The notes: generated by a model from the letters alone, not told the origin. A DNA stretch of 64,000 bases from Rossellomorea marisflavi (GCF_001274775.1 NZ_LGUE01000001.1:459435-523434), one strand, 5' to 3'. Positions 24,547 to 35,013 are shown, numbered from the stretch's first letter. Translations and numbers: made by a program.

Positions 24547-25650
24547 ATGTCAGAACTGAAGCAAACGCCTTTACACGATCTTTACCGCGAGTATGGAGGA
24601 AAGACGATCGATTTTGGAGGATGGGCCTTGCCCGTACAATTCTCCGGGATCAAAGACGAGCATGAAGCCGTAAGGAGCCGTGCAGGTCTTTTCGATGTCT
24701 CCCATATGGGCGAGATCACGGTGAAAGGAGAGGGTGCCCTTGAGTACCTTCAACGGATGATGACCAATGATCTGTCCAAATTGAAGGACGGAGGCGCTCA
24801 GTACACCGCCATGTGCTACGAAGACGGAGGGACGGTCGATGACCTTCTCGTCTATAAACGGAAAGATCACGATTATCTCCTTGTGGTCAACGCATCCAAT
24901 ATCGAGAAAGATTACGAATGGCTCATCCATCATGCAACCGAAGGGGTCGAGCTGACGAATCGTTCAGGCGAAATCGCCCAGCTTGCCATTCAGGGTCCGC
25001 TGGCGGAGAAGATCCTCCAGAAGCTAACCGATACAGATCTCGGCAGCATCGGGTTCTTCAAGTTCCAGGATGAGGTCATGATCAACGGTCACGAAGCGCT
25101 CGTATCAAGAACAGGTTACACAGGGGAAGACGGGTTTGAAATTTATTGTGCATCGGATTCCGCCCCGGCTCTGTGGAAGGAAATCCTTCAGGCGGGTGAA
25201 GAGGAAAGAATCGTACCTTGCGGCCTTGGTGCCCGAGACACTTTGCGATTCGAAGCGAATCTCGCACTCTATGGACAGGAGTTGTCGAAGACAATCACGC
25301 CCATCGAAGCGGGAATCGGTTTTGCGGTGAAGGTGAATAAAGACATCCCGTTCATCGGCCAGGAAGTCCTTCGCAAACAAAAGGAAGAAGGGGCACCTCG
25401 TAAACTGGTCGGGATCGAAATGATCGACCGCGGTATCCCTCGTCATGGATACAGTGTATTTTCAGGGGAAGAGCTGATCGGGGAGGTCACAACCGGTACC
25501 CAGTCGCCGACACTGAAGAAGAATATCGGTCTTGCACTTATCAGTAAGGAATTTGCCGAGCCCGGCACTGAAGTGATCGTGGAGATCCGGAATAAACAAT
25601 TGAAAGCCGTTGTAGTGAAGACACCATTCTATAAGAGAACTGGCAAATAG
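24547..25650 (+). CDS. gcvT: Glycine cleavage system T protein (aminomethyltransferase)
   Basis: A 367-residue tetrahydrofolate-dependent aminomethyltransferase that moves the methylene group from lipoylated GcvH to THF, releasing ammonia. Typical features are the start [25 protein letters not shown], the catalytic-site Asp in [23 protein letters not shown] and the C-terminal FYKRTGK. It is first in the riboswitch-controlled operon, 15 nt before gcvPA. Confidence 0.95.
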   Translation: MSELKQTPLHDLYREYGGKTIDFGGWALPVQFSGIKDEHEAVRSRAGLFDVSHMGEITVKGEGALEYLQRMMTNDLSKLKDGGAQYTAMCYEDGGTVDDLLVYKRKDHDYLLVVNASNIEKDYEWLIHHATEGVELTNRSGEIAQLAIQGPLAEKILQKLTDTDLGSIGFFKFQDEVMINGHEALVSRTGYTGEDGFEIYCASDSAPALWKEILQAGEEERIVPCGLGARDTLRFEANLALYGQELSKTITPIEAGIGFAVKVNKDIPFIGQEVLRKQKEEGAPRKLVGIEMIDRGIPRHGYSVFSGEELIGEVTTGTQSPTLKKNIGLALISKEFAEPGTEVIVEIRNKQLKAVVVKTPFYKRTGK

Positions 25651-25665
25651 GGAGGACTGACGTTC

Positions 25666-27012
25666 ATGAAGCATCGTTATTTACCGATGACAGATCAGGA
25701 TCAAAAAGAAATGTTGGACAGCATTGGAGTCGACACCGTCGATGCCCTTTTCGAAGATATTCCAGAAGAAGTCCGCTTCAAAGGCGATTATAATATTAAA
25801 AAAGCGAAATCCGAGACGGAACTCGTCAAGGAGCTGACAGCCCTGGCAGCTAAAAATGCCGATCTCAGGAGTCATGCAAGCTTCCTTGGGGCGGGTGTGT
25901 ATGACCATTACATGCCGATCATCGTGGATCATGTTTTGTCACGTTCTGAATTCTATACGGCCTATACGCCGTATCAACCGGAGATTTCACAGGGGGAACT
26001 CCAGGCGATTTTCGAGTTTCAGACCATGATCTGTGAGCTGACAGGAATGGACGTAGCCAACTCTTCCATGTATGACGGAGGTACATCCCTTGCTGAAGCC
26101 GCCATGCTTTCAGCCGGTCAGACCCGTCGCAAGAAGGTGCTTGTATCAGCGGCGGTTCATCCTGAATCCAAAGATGTCCTGCGCTCTTATGCGAAAGGTC
26201 AGTATATCGATGTAGTAGAAATTCCCCATAAAGATGGAGTGACAGATCTTGAAGGGCTCGAGAACCTCATCGGTGACGACGTGGCAGCTGTGATTGTTCA
26301 ATATCCGAACTTCTTCGGAAGTATCGAGGATCTTCAGGCGATTGAAGCCATCACTCATGGTTCGAAAGCGATGTTTGTCGTCTCTTCCAACCCTCTTGCA
26401 CTCGGCGCACTCACACCACCGGGCAAATTCGGTGCCGATATCGTCATCGGGGATGCGCAGCCGTTCGGGATTCCTAGCGCATTCGGCGGACCGCACTGCG
26501 GCTATTTTGCCGTCAGCAAGAAGCTTATGCGGAAGGTACCGGGTCGCCTTGTCGGTCAAACGGTGGATGAAGATGGTGTCCGTGGGTTCGTTCTGACCCT
26601 TCAGGCAAGGGAACAGCATATCCGTCGCGATAAAGCGACGTCCAATATTTGTTCGAATCAGGCGCTGAACGCCCTGGCGGCTTCCGTTGCCATGACGGCA
26701 CTCGGGAAGCAGGGGGTTAAAGAGATGGCGATCCAGAACATCCAAAAAGCCCACTATGCCAAAAATGCCATGAAGTCAGTCGGACTCGAATTGGCATTCG
26801 AAGGACCTTCCTTCAATGAATTCGTCGTCAAATTGAAGGCGCCGGTCAGGGATCTCAATCTTCATCTTATCCAAAAAGGGATGATCGGGGGATATGATCT
26901 CGGTCTTACGGACGAAACGCTCGCCAACCATATGCTCGTTGCCGTCACGGAACTTCGCAGCAAAGAAGAAATCGATGCATTTGCTAAAGAATTGGGGGAT
27001 TATCATGCATAA
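25666..27012 (+). CDS. gcvPA: Glycine dehydrogenase (decarboxylating) subunit 1
   Basis: A 448-residue N-terminal half of the split P protein. The motifs [27 protein letters not shown] and [10 protein letters not shown] match GcvPA. This half has the fold-type I aminotransferase shape without the cofactor lysine and pairs with GcvPB to decarboxylate glycine. The stop codon lies inside the start of gcvPB. Confidence 0.95.
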   Translation: MKHRYLPMTDQDQKEMLDSIGVDTVDALFEDIPEEVRFKGDYNIKKAKSETELVKELTALAAKNADLRSHASFLGAGVYDHYMPIIVDHVLSRSEFYTAYTPYQPEISQGELQAIFEFQTMICELTGMDVANSSMYDGGTSLAEAAMLSAGQTRRKKVLVSAAVHPESKDVLRSYAKGQYIDVVEIPHKDGVTDLEGLENLIGDDVAAVIVQYPNFFGSIEDLQAIEAITHGSKAMFVVSSNPLALGALTPPGKFGADIVIGDAQPFGIPSAFGGPHCGYFAVSKKLMRKVPGRLVGQTVDEDGVRGFVLTLQAREQHIRRDKATSNICSNQALNALAASVAMTALGKQGVKEMAIQNIQKAHYAKNAMKSVGLELAFEGPSFNEFVVKLKAPVRDLNLHLIQKGMIGGYDLGLTDETLANHMLVAVTELRSKEEIDAFAKELGDYHA

Positions 27013-28468
27013 GAAGGATCAGCCTCTTATTTTCGAACTCACTAAAGAAGGACGCGTAGGATACAGCCTTCCTGAATTGGATGTTCCGGCGGCAGATCTA
27101 TCAGATCTGATTCCGGCAGAATTCATCCGCACAGAGGAAGCCGATCTTCCTGAAGTGTCCGAGCTTGATATCATGCGTCACTATACGGCTCTTTCAAAGC
27201 GCAACCACGGAGTCGATTCCGGCTTCTACCCGCTTGGGTCATGTACGATGAAATACAATCCGAAGGTGAATGAATATGTGGCTCGCCTCAATGGATTTGC
27301 CCATATCAATCCACTTCAGGAGCCTGAAAGCGTGCAAGGGGCACTTGGTCTCATGTATGACCTCCAGGAACATCTGAAAGAAATCACCGGGATGGATGAA
27401 GTGACCCTCCAGCCGGCTGCGGGAGCTCATGGGGAATGGACCGGGCTTATGATGATCCGCGCCTTCCACGAAGCGAATGGCGATACCCAGCGTACAAAGG
27501 TCATCGTTCCCGACTCTGCCCACGGCACCAACCCGGCGAGCGCGACGGTTGCAGGTTTCGAGACCGTTACGGTCAAGTCCAATGAAGACGGCCTCGTTGA
27601 CCTCGAAGATCTGAAGCGGGTGGTGGGTGACGATACGGCTGCGTTGATGCTTACGAACCCGAACACCCTCGGGCTCTTTGAAGAGAATATCCTGGAGATG
27701 GCTTCCATCATCCACGGTGCCGGCGGCAAGCTCTATTACGATGGTGCGAACCTCAATGCGGTCCTCTCTAAAGCAAGACCGGGGGATATGGGCTTTGACG
27801 TTGTCCATCTTAACCTCCATAAAACGTTCACAGGTCCCCACGGGGGAGGCGGACCTGGGAGTGGTCCGGTCGGAGTGAAGGAAGATTTGATTCCTTATCT
27901 TCCAAAGCCGATCCTTGTCAAACAGGGAGAAGACTTTGTATTCGATTATGACCGTCCTGAAAGTATCGGAAGAGTGAAACCATATTACGGGAACTTCGGG
28001 ATCAATGTCCGTGCCTACACGTATATCAGGACGATGGGGCCGGATGGTCTGCGCGCCGTGACGGAGAATGCCGTACTGAACGCCAACTATATGATGAGAA
28101 GGCTTGCTCCTCACTTCGACCTTCCATATGACCGCCATTGCAAGCATGAGTTTGTGATTTCCGGAAAACGTCAGAAGAAACTCGGGGTGCGTACCCTTGA
28201 TATCGCGAAGCGCCTCCTCGACTTCGGCTATCATCCGCCTACCATCTACTTCCCATTGAATGTAGAAGAGTGCATGATGATCGAACCGACGGAAACCGAG
28301 TCGAAGGAAACCTTGGATTCCTTCATCGATGCCATGATCCAGATTGCGAAGGAAGCGGAAGAAAATCCCGAAATCGTCCAGGAAGCTCCTCACACGACTG
28401 TTGTGAAACGCATGGATGAAACCTTGGCGGCACGAAAGCCTGTACTTCGATATCAGAAAGAAGTTTAA
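27005..28468 (+). CDS. gcvPB: Glycine dehydrogenase (decarboxylating) subunit 2
   Basis: A 487-residue C-terminal half of the P protein carrying pyridoxal phosphate. The cofactor lysine is in [18 protein letters not shown], which also holds the glycine-rich loop. ATG 27005 ([11 protein letters not shown]) overlaps gcvPA by 8 nt. The upstream in-frame ATG at 26894 lies well inside gcvPA. Last gene of the glycine operon, followed by repeat copy C, whose hairpin is the apparent terminator. Confidence 0.95.
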   Translation: MHKKDQPLIFELTKEGRVGYSLPELDVPAADLSDLIPAEFIRTEEADLPEVSELDIMRHYTALSKRNHGVDSGFYPLGSCTMKYNPKVNEYVARLNGFAHINPLQEPESVQGALGLMYDLQEHLKEITGMDEVTLQPAAGAHGEWTGLMMIRAFHEANGDTQRTKVIVPDSAHGTNPASATVAGFETVTVKSNEDGLVDLEDLKRVVGDDTAALMLTNPNTLGLFEENILEMASIIHGAGGKLYYDGANLNAVLSKARPGDMGFDVVHLNLHKTFTGPHGGGGPGSGPVGVKEDLIPYLPKPILVKQGEDFVFDYDRPESIGRVKPYYGNFGINVRAYTYIRTMGPDGLRAVTENAVLNANYMMRRLAPHFDLPYDRHCKHEFVISGKRQKKLGVRTLDIAKRLLDFGYHPPTIYFPLNVEECMMIEPTETESKETLDSFIDAMIQIAKEAEENPEIVQEAPHTTVVKRMDETLAARKPVLRYQKEV

Positions 28469-28485
28469 TATGTAAAAAGAAGGAA

Positions 28486-28774
28486 GAGGCTGGGACAACC
28501 ATGCTCCAGTCATAATAAGCCCGGATTCATTTGCTGGAGGTAAGGCAAATGAATCCGGGCTTTTCATTTATTTCATGAGCATGACGGATCCAGCGGTTGA
28601 TTGGAGTGCAAGACGGAGACTCGAGCGGGAATAGTAGCTGATGTGAGAAGGCCTGCCGAGGAGGCTCACGCGCTACCCGCGGCGAAGTCTTGCACGGAAA
28701 TCATGAGCGGTGTCAAGAGCCTATGCGGATTGTGTTGGTCACTACATGACGCTCTTACGTTTTGTCTCAACCTC
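28486..28774. repeat. Interspersed ~290-bp element, copy C
   Basis: Best-preserved copy. Ends GAGGCTGGGACAA and TTGTCTCAACCTC are inverted repeats matching at 11 of 13 positions. The inner terminator hairpin GCCCGGATTCATTTGC / GGCAAATGAATCCGGGC (28518-28564) is nearly perfect. The conserved core runs 28592-28711. It lies in the convergent gap between gcvPB and yqhL. Confidence 0.82.
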
Positions 28775-28784
28775 TTATTACAAA

Positions 28785-28834
28785 CGAAAAAAGCCTCCGG
28801 TACCCTGATGGGCACCCGGAAGGCTTTATTTTTT
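28785..28834. terminator. Bidirectional terminator before yqhL end
   Basis: AAAAAGCCTCCGGT / ACCCGGAAGGCTTT stem with a one-base bulge, A-run left and T-rich right. Serves minus-strand yqhL and any read-through from gcvPB. Confidence 0.75.
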
Positions 28835-29209
28835 GTGCTTGATTTTCCCGGTCCATTTTTTGAATCCACCTTTTAATTGATGGAGATCACGGTATCCGAG
28901 ACGACGGAGCATTTGAGCCGCCCTGCCGCTTCTCATGCCGCTCTGGCAGTAGAGATAGACGGGCTGGTCTTTACGGATTTCTTTTTGTCTCATTTTCAGT
29001 TGAGAAAGTGGAATGTTTCTGGCGCCAAGAATATGACCGTTGTTATATTCATTGGTTTCGCGGACATCGATCAGCTGGGCTTTACGGTAGCCTGCGCGAA
29101 ACTCTTCCTCTGAGAGTGTGTTGACGATTCTTTTTTGATTGAAATATGTAATGAGTGAATACGCTGCGATTGCACCGATTACAATCAATAGGATATATAA
29201 AGCTTCCAT
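28826..29209 (-). CDS. yqhL: YqhL, membrane-anchored rhodanese-like protein
   Basis: A 127-residue single-domain rhodanese with an N-terminal membrane helix (ALYILLIVIGAIAAYSLITYF). The active-site loop is YLYCQSGMRSGRAAQ with catalytic Cys. LIDVRETNEYNNGHILGARNIPLSQL is the classical rhodanese segment. It likely transfers sulfane sulfur or acts on a thiol partner near the membrane. It matches YqhL by position before lipM. Confidence 0.9.
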   Translation of the reverse strand: MEALYILLIVIGAIAAYSLITYFNQKRIVNTLSEEEFRAGYRKAQLIDVRETNEYNNGHILGARNIPLSQLKMRQKEIRKDQPVYLYCQSGMRSGRAAQMLRRLGYRDLHQLKGGFKKWTGKIKHKK

Positions 29210-29420
29210 CCATTCATGCTCCTTTCTACAAATGCGCTATCTACTATTATATTCATGATGGCAAACATAATCAAAAGATTTTTGAAATAAAGTTCAAACA
29301 CTTTCCAATCGGTTTCTCTTTGTTTTTTACCGGGTATTTGATAGACTAAGTAACGGATTAGAACGGTCTGCATTTGTGACCGATACATAATACTGCAAAT
29401 TTAAGAATGAGGTATGCATA

Positions 29421-30257
29421 ATGGAAAAGGAAATATGGAGATTCATCGATTCCGGTCACTGCTCCCCTTCTTTCAATATGGCATTGGATGAAGCGCTCCT
29501 TGACTGGCACAGCGAAGGGAAGATCCCTCCCACGATCCGATTCTATGGCTGGGACCCGGCGACCCTCTCAATCGGATACTTCCAAAAGGTAGAGAAAGAG
29601 ATCAACATGGAAAATGTGAAAAAGCATAATCTGGGCTTTGTGAGAAGACCGACAGGAGGCAGGGGCGTCCTTCATGAGCACGAACTTACCTACAGCGTCA
29701 TCGTCTCTGAAGATCACCCAGATATGCCAAAGACGGTAACGGAAGCGTACCGCGTCATTTCCGAGGGGATTTTACAAGGGTTCCGGGCGCTCGGTCTGGA
29801 AGCATATTTTGCCGTGCCGAAAACGGCTGAGGAGCGTGAAGGATTGAAGAATCCACGCTCAGCCGTCTGCTTCGATGCGCCAAGCTGGTATGAGCTCGTG
29901 GTGGAAGGCCGGAAAGTGGCCGGCAGTGCCCAGACACGACAGAAGGGGGTCATCCTTCAACACGGATCCATCCTCCTTGACCTGGACGAAGACAAGCTCT
30001 TCAGCCTCTTCAACTATCCGAATGATCGTGTGAAAGAACGCATGCAGCGCGCATTCAAGAGCAAGGCCGTCGCCATGAATGAGATCAGTGCGGAACCGAT
30101 CACCATGGAGATGGCCAAGGACGCCTTCAAGAAAGGGTTCGAAGACGGTCTCGGAATCGGATTGGAACCATATGAGCTTTCACCCGAAGAGACACAATAT
30201 GTAGAAAAGCTCGCGAAGGAACGCTACGAGTCCGACGAGTGGAATTACAAAAGATAA
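29421..30257 (+). CDS. lipM: Octanoyl-[GcvH]:protein octanoyltransferase LipM
   Basis: A 278-residue octanoyltransferase that loads octanoate from acyl carrier protein onto GcvH in lipoate synthesis. [18 protein letters not shown] is the lipoyl-transferase signature and C150 in [10 protein letters not shown] is the acyl-enzyme cysteine, at the same number I recall for B. subtilis LipM. K165 in GRKVAGSAQ completes the site. Function links it to the adjacent gcv operon. Its promoter was not resolved. Confidence 0.93.
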   Translation: MEKEIWRFIDSGHCSPSFNMALDEALLDWHSEGKIPPTIRFYGWDPATLSIGYFQKVEKEINMENVKKHNLGFVRRPTGGRGVLHEHELTYSVIVSEDHPDMPKTVTEAYRVISEGILQGFRALGLEAYFAVPKTAEEREGLKNPRSAVCFDAPSWYELVVEGRKVAGSAQTRQKGVILQHGSILLDLDEDKLFSLFNYPNDRVKERMQRAFKSKAVAMNEISAEPITMEMAKDAFKKGFEDGLGIGLEPYELSPEETQYVEKLAKERYESDEWNYKR

Positions 30258-30443
30258 TTTTTATTTTTTGCAGGAAATAGAATAAATGCCCGCTATTTCA
30301 AAGTTTGTCGGGTATTGGATAATATCAACATTGAAAATCATAGAAATGGGTCGATTTCCGATGGTTTATTCCGGTTAATCTCCTTTTTTCTAATGTTCTT
30401 GAAGGATTGTCCACTTGACAAATGAAGGGCGAAATGAACCTCG

Positions 30444-30492
30444 GCACAACATATGGTGTGGGACTTAAAATTCTGACCACTATATGTTGTGT
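30444..30492 (+). promoter_or_regulatory. Two NrdR-type boxes upstream of nrdJ
   Basis: Box 1 GCACAACATATGGTGT (30444-30459) and box 2 CCACTATATGTTGTGT (30477-30492) match the NrdR consensus acaCwAtATaTwGtgt at about 13 and 14 of 16 positions. Their centres are 33 bp apart, near three helical turns, the arrangement known for NrdR operators. A TTGACA at 30415 could be the -35. nrdR itself is not in this window. Confidence 0.7.
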
Positions 30493-30591
30493 TTTATTGT
30501 TGCTTTTCTAAAGTCGCTGTGATAACGTTAGTTAAGGAAATCAAACCATCATGTATCGCAGAGAAACATAGAGCTAGAAGGAGTTGTCGAT

Positions 30592-33153
30592 ATGACTGTT
30601 GCGTCGAAAGAAAATATGAGTTTAAACATTGAGAGATTGAATGAAGATATCCGTTTGTTCCCACAGGTGCACGAGATCACCCCGGACATGAAGACTACCC
30701 ATAAAGGTGTATCCCGCCTGGTGATGATCGACCGATACTCATTCAAGGATACCGAAAAAATCACCCTCTCAGCAGGTGACTTCGTTGTTCTGACCATCAA
30801 GGAAGATCCGAAGTTCCCGGCACGCGGCCTTGGATATATCAAAGAGATCGATTTTGAGAACAAAAAGGCCCACGTCTGGATCGAAGAAGAATACCGGAGT
30901 GCAATCGAAAAGCCGGAGGAAATGGAAACGGGCATCGTCCTGCGTAATCTGGACGTCATTGAAAAGCCCCTTGAAGTATTCTACGAGCAGATTGCCAAGC
31001 GTAACGCAACAGGTCTGGCGGAAGTGGAAGAAACTCCTGAACTGAAGCAAGTCTGGTTCGAGAAATTCTATCATGAATTGGTGAACCTGCACTTTGTACC
31101 GGCAGGACGCGTCCTTTATGGGGCAGGGGCAGGAACGGATGTTACATACTTCAACTGCTACGTCATGCCGTTTGTGCAGGATTCACGTGAAGGTATATCC
31201 GAACACCGGAAACAGGTAATGGAAATCATGAGCCGTGGAGGCGGGGTGGGTACCAATGGTTCTACACTGCGCCCACGCAATACGCTGGCGAAAGGCGTGA
31301 ACGGTAAATCTTCAGGATCTGTATCGTGGCTTGATGATATTGCCAAGCTTACTCACCTTGTCGAGCAGGGCGGCTCACGTCGTGGTGCCCAGATGATCAT
31401 GCTATCAGACTGGCACCCGGATATCGTGGAATTTATCATCTCCAAGATGCAAAATCCACGCATCCTCCGCTATTTGCTTGAGAATACGGAAGATGAGACC
31501 ATCAAGAAAGCGGCCCAGGATAAGTTGAAATTCACACCGCTCACCGAGCAGGAAGAAGCGATGTATCAAGGGATCCTGAACTACAGACACATCCCAGGCT
31601 ATGGAGGCTTTGATGAGAAGATCCTGAGGGGTGCAGAAGAGAAGCTGAACACCGGTGGAACCTACAGCGTTCACAATCCGGAGTTCCTCACCGGCGCCAA
31701 CATCTCAGTCTGCCTCACAAGCGACTTCATGGATGCAGTCGAGAATGACGAAGAGTATGAGCTTCGCTTCCCGGATGTGGAAAGCTATGACGCCGACACG
31801 ATGGCATACTATAATGAAGAGTGGCATAATGTCGGGGACGTTCGCGAATGGGAACAGATGGGCTATAAAGTCAGAACCTACCGCAAGATCAAGGCGAAGG
31901 AACTCTGGAATCTGATCAACGTATGTGCCACATACTCTGCAGAACCTGGAATCTTCTTCATCGACAATGCCAATGATATGACGAATGCAAAAGCATACGG
32001 TCAAAAAGTCGTGGCAACCAACCCTTGTGGAGAACAGCCTTTGGCTCCGTATTCCGTATGTAATCTTGCAGCTGTCAATCTCGCTGAATTCGCAGATAAG
32101 GATGCGAAAACCGTTGATTTTGAGAAGCTTAAGCAAACAGTCGAAGTCGGGGTGCGCATGCAGGACAATGTCATTGATGCGACTCCATACTTCCTTGATG
32201 AGAATAAAACACAGGCACTCGGTGAACGCCGTGTCGGTCTCGGTGTCATGGGACTTGCCGATCTTCTGATCTACTGTGAGAAAGAATACGGCTCAGAAGA
32301 AGGAAATAAGCTCGTTGATGAAGTATTCGAGGTCATCGCGACGACAGCCTATCGTGCATCCATCGAGCTATCCAAAGAAAAAGGAAGCTTCCCGTTCCTG
32401 ATCGGAAGCACAGATGCTGAAACACAAGCCATCCGTGAACGCTTCACACAGACGGGCTTCATGGAGAAAATGCCTGAAGATGTGAAGGAAGGGATCCTGG
32501 AGCACGGAATCCGTAACTCCCATCTGTTGACGGTTGCACCGACAGGATCAACCGGAACGATGGTAGGAGTATCCACAGGTCTTGAGCCATACTTCTCCTT
32601 CACGTATTATAGAAGCGGAAGACTCGGTAAATTCATCGAAGTCAAAGCGGATATTGTGGAAGATTATCTATCAAGAAATCCAGGAGCCAGTGCAGATGAA
32701 CTGCCTGAGTGGTTCGTTTCATCCATGAGCCTGGCACCGGAAGCACATGCGGACGTTCAATGTGTGATCCAGAACTGGATTGACAGCTCCATCTCCAAAA
32801 CGGTCAACGCCCCGCGCGGTTACACAGTGGAGCAGGTGCAAAAAGTGTACGAACGCCTCTATAAAGGTGGCGCTAAAGGCGGTACCGTTTATGTAGACGG
32901 AAGCCGTGATTCACAGGTCCTCACCCTCAAAGCGGAAGAAAACAGCTTTGACGATGAAGAGGAAACCATTGTAGAAACAGCGAAAAAACCCGTTGTCCTT
33001 GTAGACACGATCCAGGATGTGCGCTCGACTGATGTGACCATCGGATCGGAAGTCGGCAACACATGCCCGGTCTGCCGTAAAGGGACAGTCAAAGACATGG
33101 GTGGATGCAACACATGCACAAACTGTGGCGCACAGCTCAAATGCGGACTATAA
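30592..33153 (+). CDS. nrdJ: Class II (vitamin B12-dependent) ribonucleotide reductase
   Basis: An 853-residue adenosylcobalamin-dependent ribonucleoside reductase. The NPCGEQPLAPYSVCNLAAVNL segment holds the active-site cysteine and Glu. SRGGGVGTNGSTLRPRN and APTGSTGTMVGVSTGLEPYFS are typical of NrdJ. The C-terminus has a zinc-ribbon-like cluster, CPVCRKGTVKDMGGCNTCTNC. AGAAGGAG precedes the ATG. No NrdB/NrdF subunit is adjacent, as expected for class II. B. subtilis uses a class I enzyme, so this is an additional or replacement, oxygen-independent route to dNTPs. It sits between lipM and yqhO, where B. subtilis has nothing comparable. Confidence 0.92.
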   Translation: MTVASKENMSLNIERLNEDIRLFPQVHEITPDMKTTHKGVSRLVMIDRYSFKDTEKITLSAGDFVVLTIKEDPKFPARGLGYIKEIDFENKKAHVWIEEEYRSAIEKPEEMETGIVLRNLDVIEKPLEVFYEQIAKRNATGLAEVEETPELKQVWFEKFYHELVNLHFVPAGRVLYGAGAGTDVTYFNCYVMPFVQDSREGISEHRKQVMEIMSRGGGVGTNGSTLRPRNTLAKGVNGKSSGSVSWLDDIAKLTHLVEQGGSRRGAQMIMLSDWHPDIVEFIISKMQNPRILRYLLENTEDETIKKAAQDKLKFTPLTEQEEAMYQGILNYRHIPGYGGFDEKILRGAEEKLNTGGTYSVHNPEFLTGANISVCLTSDFMDAVENDEEYELRFPDVESYDADTMAYYNEEWHNVGDVREWEQMGYKVRTYRKIKAKELWNLINVCATYSAEPGIFFIDNANDMTNAKAYGQKVVATNPCGEQPLAPYSVCNLAAVNLAEFADKDAKTVDFEKLKQTVEVGVRMQDNVIDATPYFLDENKTQALGERRVGLGVMGLADLLIYCEKEYGSEEGNKLVDEVFEVIATTAYRASIELSKEKGSFPFLIGSTDAETQAIRERFTQTGFMEKMPEDVKEGILEHGIRNSHLLTVAPTGSTGTMVGVSTGLEPYFSFTYYRSGRLGKFIEVKADIVEDYLSRNPGASADELPEWFVSSMSLAPEAHADVQCVIQNWIDSSISKTVNAPRGYTVEQVQKVYERLYKGGAKGGTVYVDGSRDSQVLTLKAEENSFDDEEETIVETAKKPVVLVDTIQDVRSTDVTIGSEVGNTCPVCRKGTVKDMGGCNTCTNCGAQLKCGL

Positions 33154-33164
33154 ACTGATAGAGA

Positions 33165-33208
33165 GAAACACCTCTTTGGATGTATTTCATCCAGAGAGGT
33201 GTTTTTTT
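33165..33208. terminator. Terminator nrdJ/LysR gene
   Basis: AAACACCTCT-TTGGATG / CATCCAG-AGAGGTGTTT stem (17 bp, one mismatch), 5-nt loop, T7 on the plus strand, between two convergent genes. Confidence 0.88.
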
Positions 33209-33237
33209 GTTTTAGAAGTGCCATCCGTAGGGACGGA

Positions 33238-34122
33238 TCAGATCCTGAATAAGTCATGGTGCTCTTTATAATATGAAACGATAAAATTACGAAGATCATC
33301 CGTCGAAGAGGTCATTACCTTGTTCTTTCTCCAATATAATCTGACCGGGTAAGTAGCTGAATGATCCGCCAATGGACGATAATTCAATCCAAGCGTCCTG
33401 CAACTAGAAACAGGAAGGAGTGCCACTCCTTGATCCAGTTTGATGATTTCAACCAACAGATTCGAATCTACTTCGAATGCTGATTTGGGGATGAAACCAG
33501 CACGTTCACATAGCATGGACGTAAATGTGCGGTATTCTTCGTTATTTGCCAGGGTGATGAAGGGGTCATCGGCCACGTGATGAAGCGAGAGTTCGGCTTC
33601 CCCAGTCAATCTGTGATTGGAGGGAAGTGCCAGAACAATATCTTCATTCACAAGCAAACAGCTTTCCAACTCTTCATCCTGTACCGTATCACCTGCTATG
33701 CCCAGTTCGATATCCCCTCGTTTCAAACTTGATAGGATATCGGTTTTCCCCCTGATGGATTGAATGATCGTTGTCTCAGGAGCGCGATTGATGAACTCAC
33801 TGATCAGGCCGGAGAGGAACCGGGGGTTGGATATGGCGATCTTGATCATGTGGGCAAGGTGATGCTCTTCACGTTCAATTTCAGCCTGTGCATTCTCCAG
33901 TTCAATAAAGATACGGTTCACATGTTTTAAGAGGATCTTACCGGAAGAACTCAGTTGGATATTCCTCCCTTTTCGATCGAATAGCGACGTCCCCAGTTCA
34001 TCTTCCAGTCGTTTTATGGTCAGACTCAGGGAAGGCTGGGCAATCTTAAGCTGTTTGGCGGCATTCGAAATATGCTCGGTATAGGCCACAGTCTGAAAAT
34101 ATTTGAGTTGTAGAAGTTCCAT
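33238..34122 (-). CDS. LysR family transcriptional regulator
   Basis: A 294-residue LysR regulator. The N-terminal helix-turn-helix MELLQLKYFQTVAYTEHISNAAKQLKIAQPSLSLTIKRLEDELG is classic, and the C-terminal effector domain runs from about residue 90 (IKIAISNPRFLSGLI). It is divergent from acetoacetate decarboxylase with a 144-bp shared gap, so it most likely regulates that gene pair. The effector is unknown. Confidence 0.88.
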   Translation of the reverse strand: MELLQLKYFQTVAYTEHISNAAKQLKIAQPSLSLTIKRLEDELGTSLFDRKGRNIQLSSSGKILLKHVNRIFIELENAQAEIEREEHHLAHMIKIAISNPRFLSGLISEFINRAPETTIIQSIRGKTDILSSLKRGDIELGIAGDTVQDEELESCLLVNEDIVLALPSNHRLTGEAELSLHHVADDPFITLANNEEYRTFTSMLCERAGFIPKSAFEVDSNLLVEIIKLDQGVALLPVSSCRTLGLNYRPLADHSATYPVRLYWRKNKVMTSSTDDLRNFIVSYYKEHHDLFRI

Positions 34123-34216
34123 CCATCATGCTCCTTCAAAACATTTACTGGGATAAATATATCTATATATTATTATGTATTAGATTAAATGTAAATGAAG
34201 GAGTAAGCTCATGGTA

Positions 34217-34238
34217 GAGGTTCAGTTCAGTGAACCTC
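34217..34238. promoter_or_regulatory. Inverted repeat in the LysR/adc intergenic region
   Basis: GAGGTTCA-GTTCAG-TGAACCTC, a perfect 8-bp inverted repeat just before the adc ribosome binding site. It could be an operator or a leader hairpin. Upstream (34155-34180) is a very AT-rich dyad ATAAATATATCTATATATTAT, another candidate LysR site. Confidence 0.4.
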
Positions 34239-34266
34239 ACTCACTATGATGGAAGGTGCGATCACG

Positions 34267-35013
34267 ATGAAAATTGATGTGAATACCATTTCGAAAAATT
34301 TAACAACTCCATTAACAGCACCGGCTTATCCATATCCGGCATACAAATTCATCAACCGGGAATACCTGACGATCCTCTATCGGACGGATGAACAGGCATT
34401 GCGTGAAGCCGTCCCGGAACCACTGGAAATCCATGAACCCCTCGTGAAATTCGAGGTCATGTGGATGCCGGATGTAACTGGTCTGGGTGCATATACAGAA
34501 TCAGGCCAGGTCATCCCTGTCCGCTTCAACGGCGAAGAGGGTGATTATGTGCACTCGATGTACGTGGATAATTTCCCTGCTATTGCAAGCGGCAGGGAGC
34601 TGACGGCCTATCCGAAAAAATTGGGTGCTCCAAAGCTTTATGTCGATTCCGACACCCTGGTTGGAACCCTTGATTATGGTTCACTCCGTGTCGCAACGGC
34701 CACCATGGGATATAAGCATGCTGAAATGGCGAAGGAAGAAGCGCTTGAAGAGATTTGCCGGCCGAATTTCATGGTCAAGATGGCAACAGATTATGAAGGG
34801 AATCTCAGAATCTGCGATCTCGTGCGCACTCAGATAACCGATATCAACGTGAAGGGGGCATGGAGCGGCCCTGCAAGACTGCAATTATTCGAACACGCAC
34901 TGGCGCCGCTTGCCGACCTTCCCGTATTGGAAGTAGTATCGGCATCCCATATCCTGACAGACCTGACATTGAATGCAGCACAGCCGGTTTATAACTATCT
35001 GGAGGAAAAATAA
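34267..35013 (+). CDS. adc: Acetoacetate decarboxylase
   Basis: A 248-residue acetoacetate decarboxylase, converting acetoacetate to acetone and CO2 through a Schiff base. The lysine pair is in GRELTAYPKKLGAPKL (K117/K118, corresponding to the clostridial YPKKLG site). EPLEIHEPLVKFE, GLGAYTESGQ and VGTLDYGSLRVATATMGYKH are all conserved. I use ATG 34267, with GGAAGGTG upstream. ATG 34246 or 34249 would place the binding site inside the gene. Partnered with a ketopantoate-reductase-like enzyme 13 nt downstream. Confidence 0.9.
   Translation: MKIDVNTISKNLTTPLTAPAYPYPAYKFINREYLTILYRTDEQALREAVPEPLEIHEPLVKFEVMWMPDVTGLGAYTESGQVIPVRFNGEEGDYVHSMYVDNFPAIASGRELTAYPKKLGAPKLYVDSDTLVGTLDYGSLRVATATMGYKHAEMAKEEALEEICRPNFMVKMATDYEGNLRICDLVRTQITDINVKGAWSGPARLQLFEHALAPLADLPVLEVVSASHILTDLTLNAAQPVYNYLEEK

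Noticed and set aside
27239..28567. 442-codon open frame antisense to gcvPB
   Set aside because: Entirely opposite a well-conserved enzyme gene, low-complexity odd composition, no start signal. A shadow frame.
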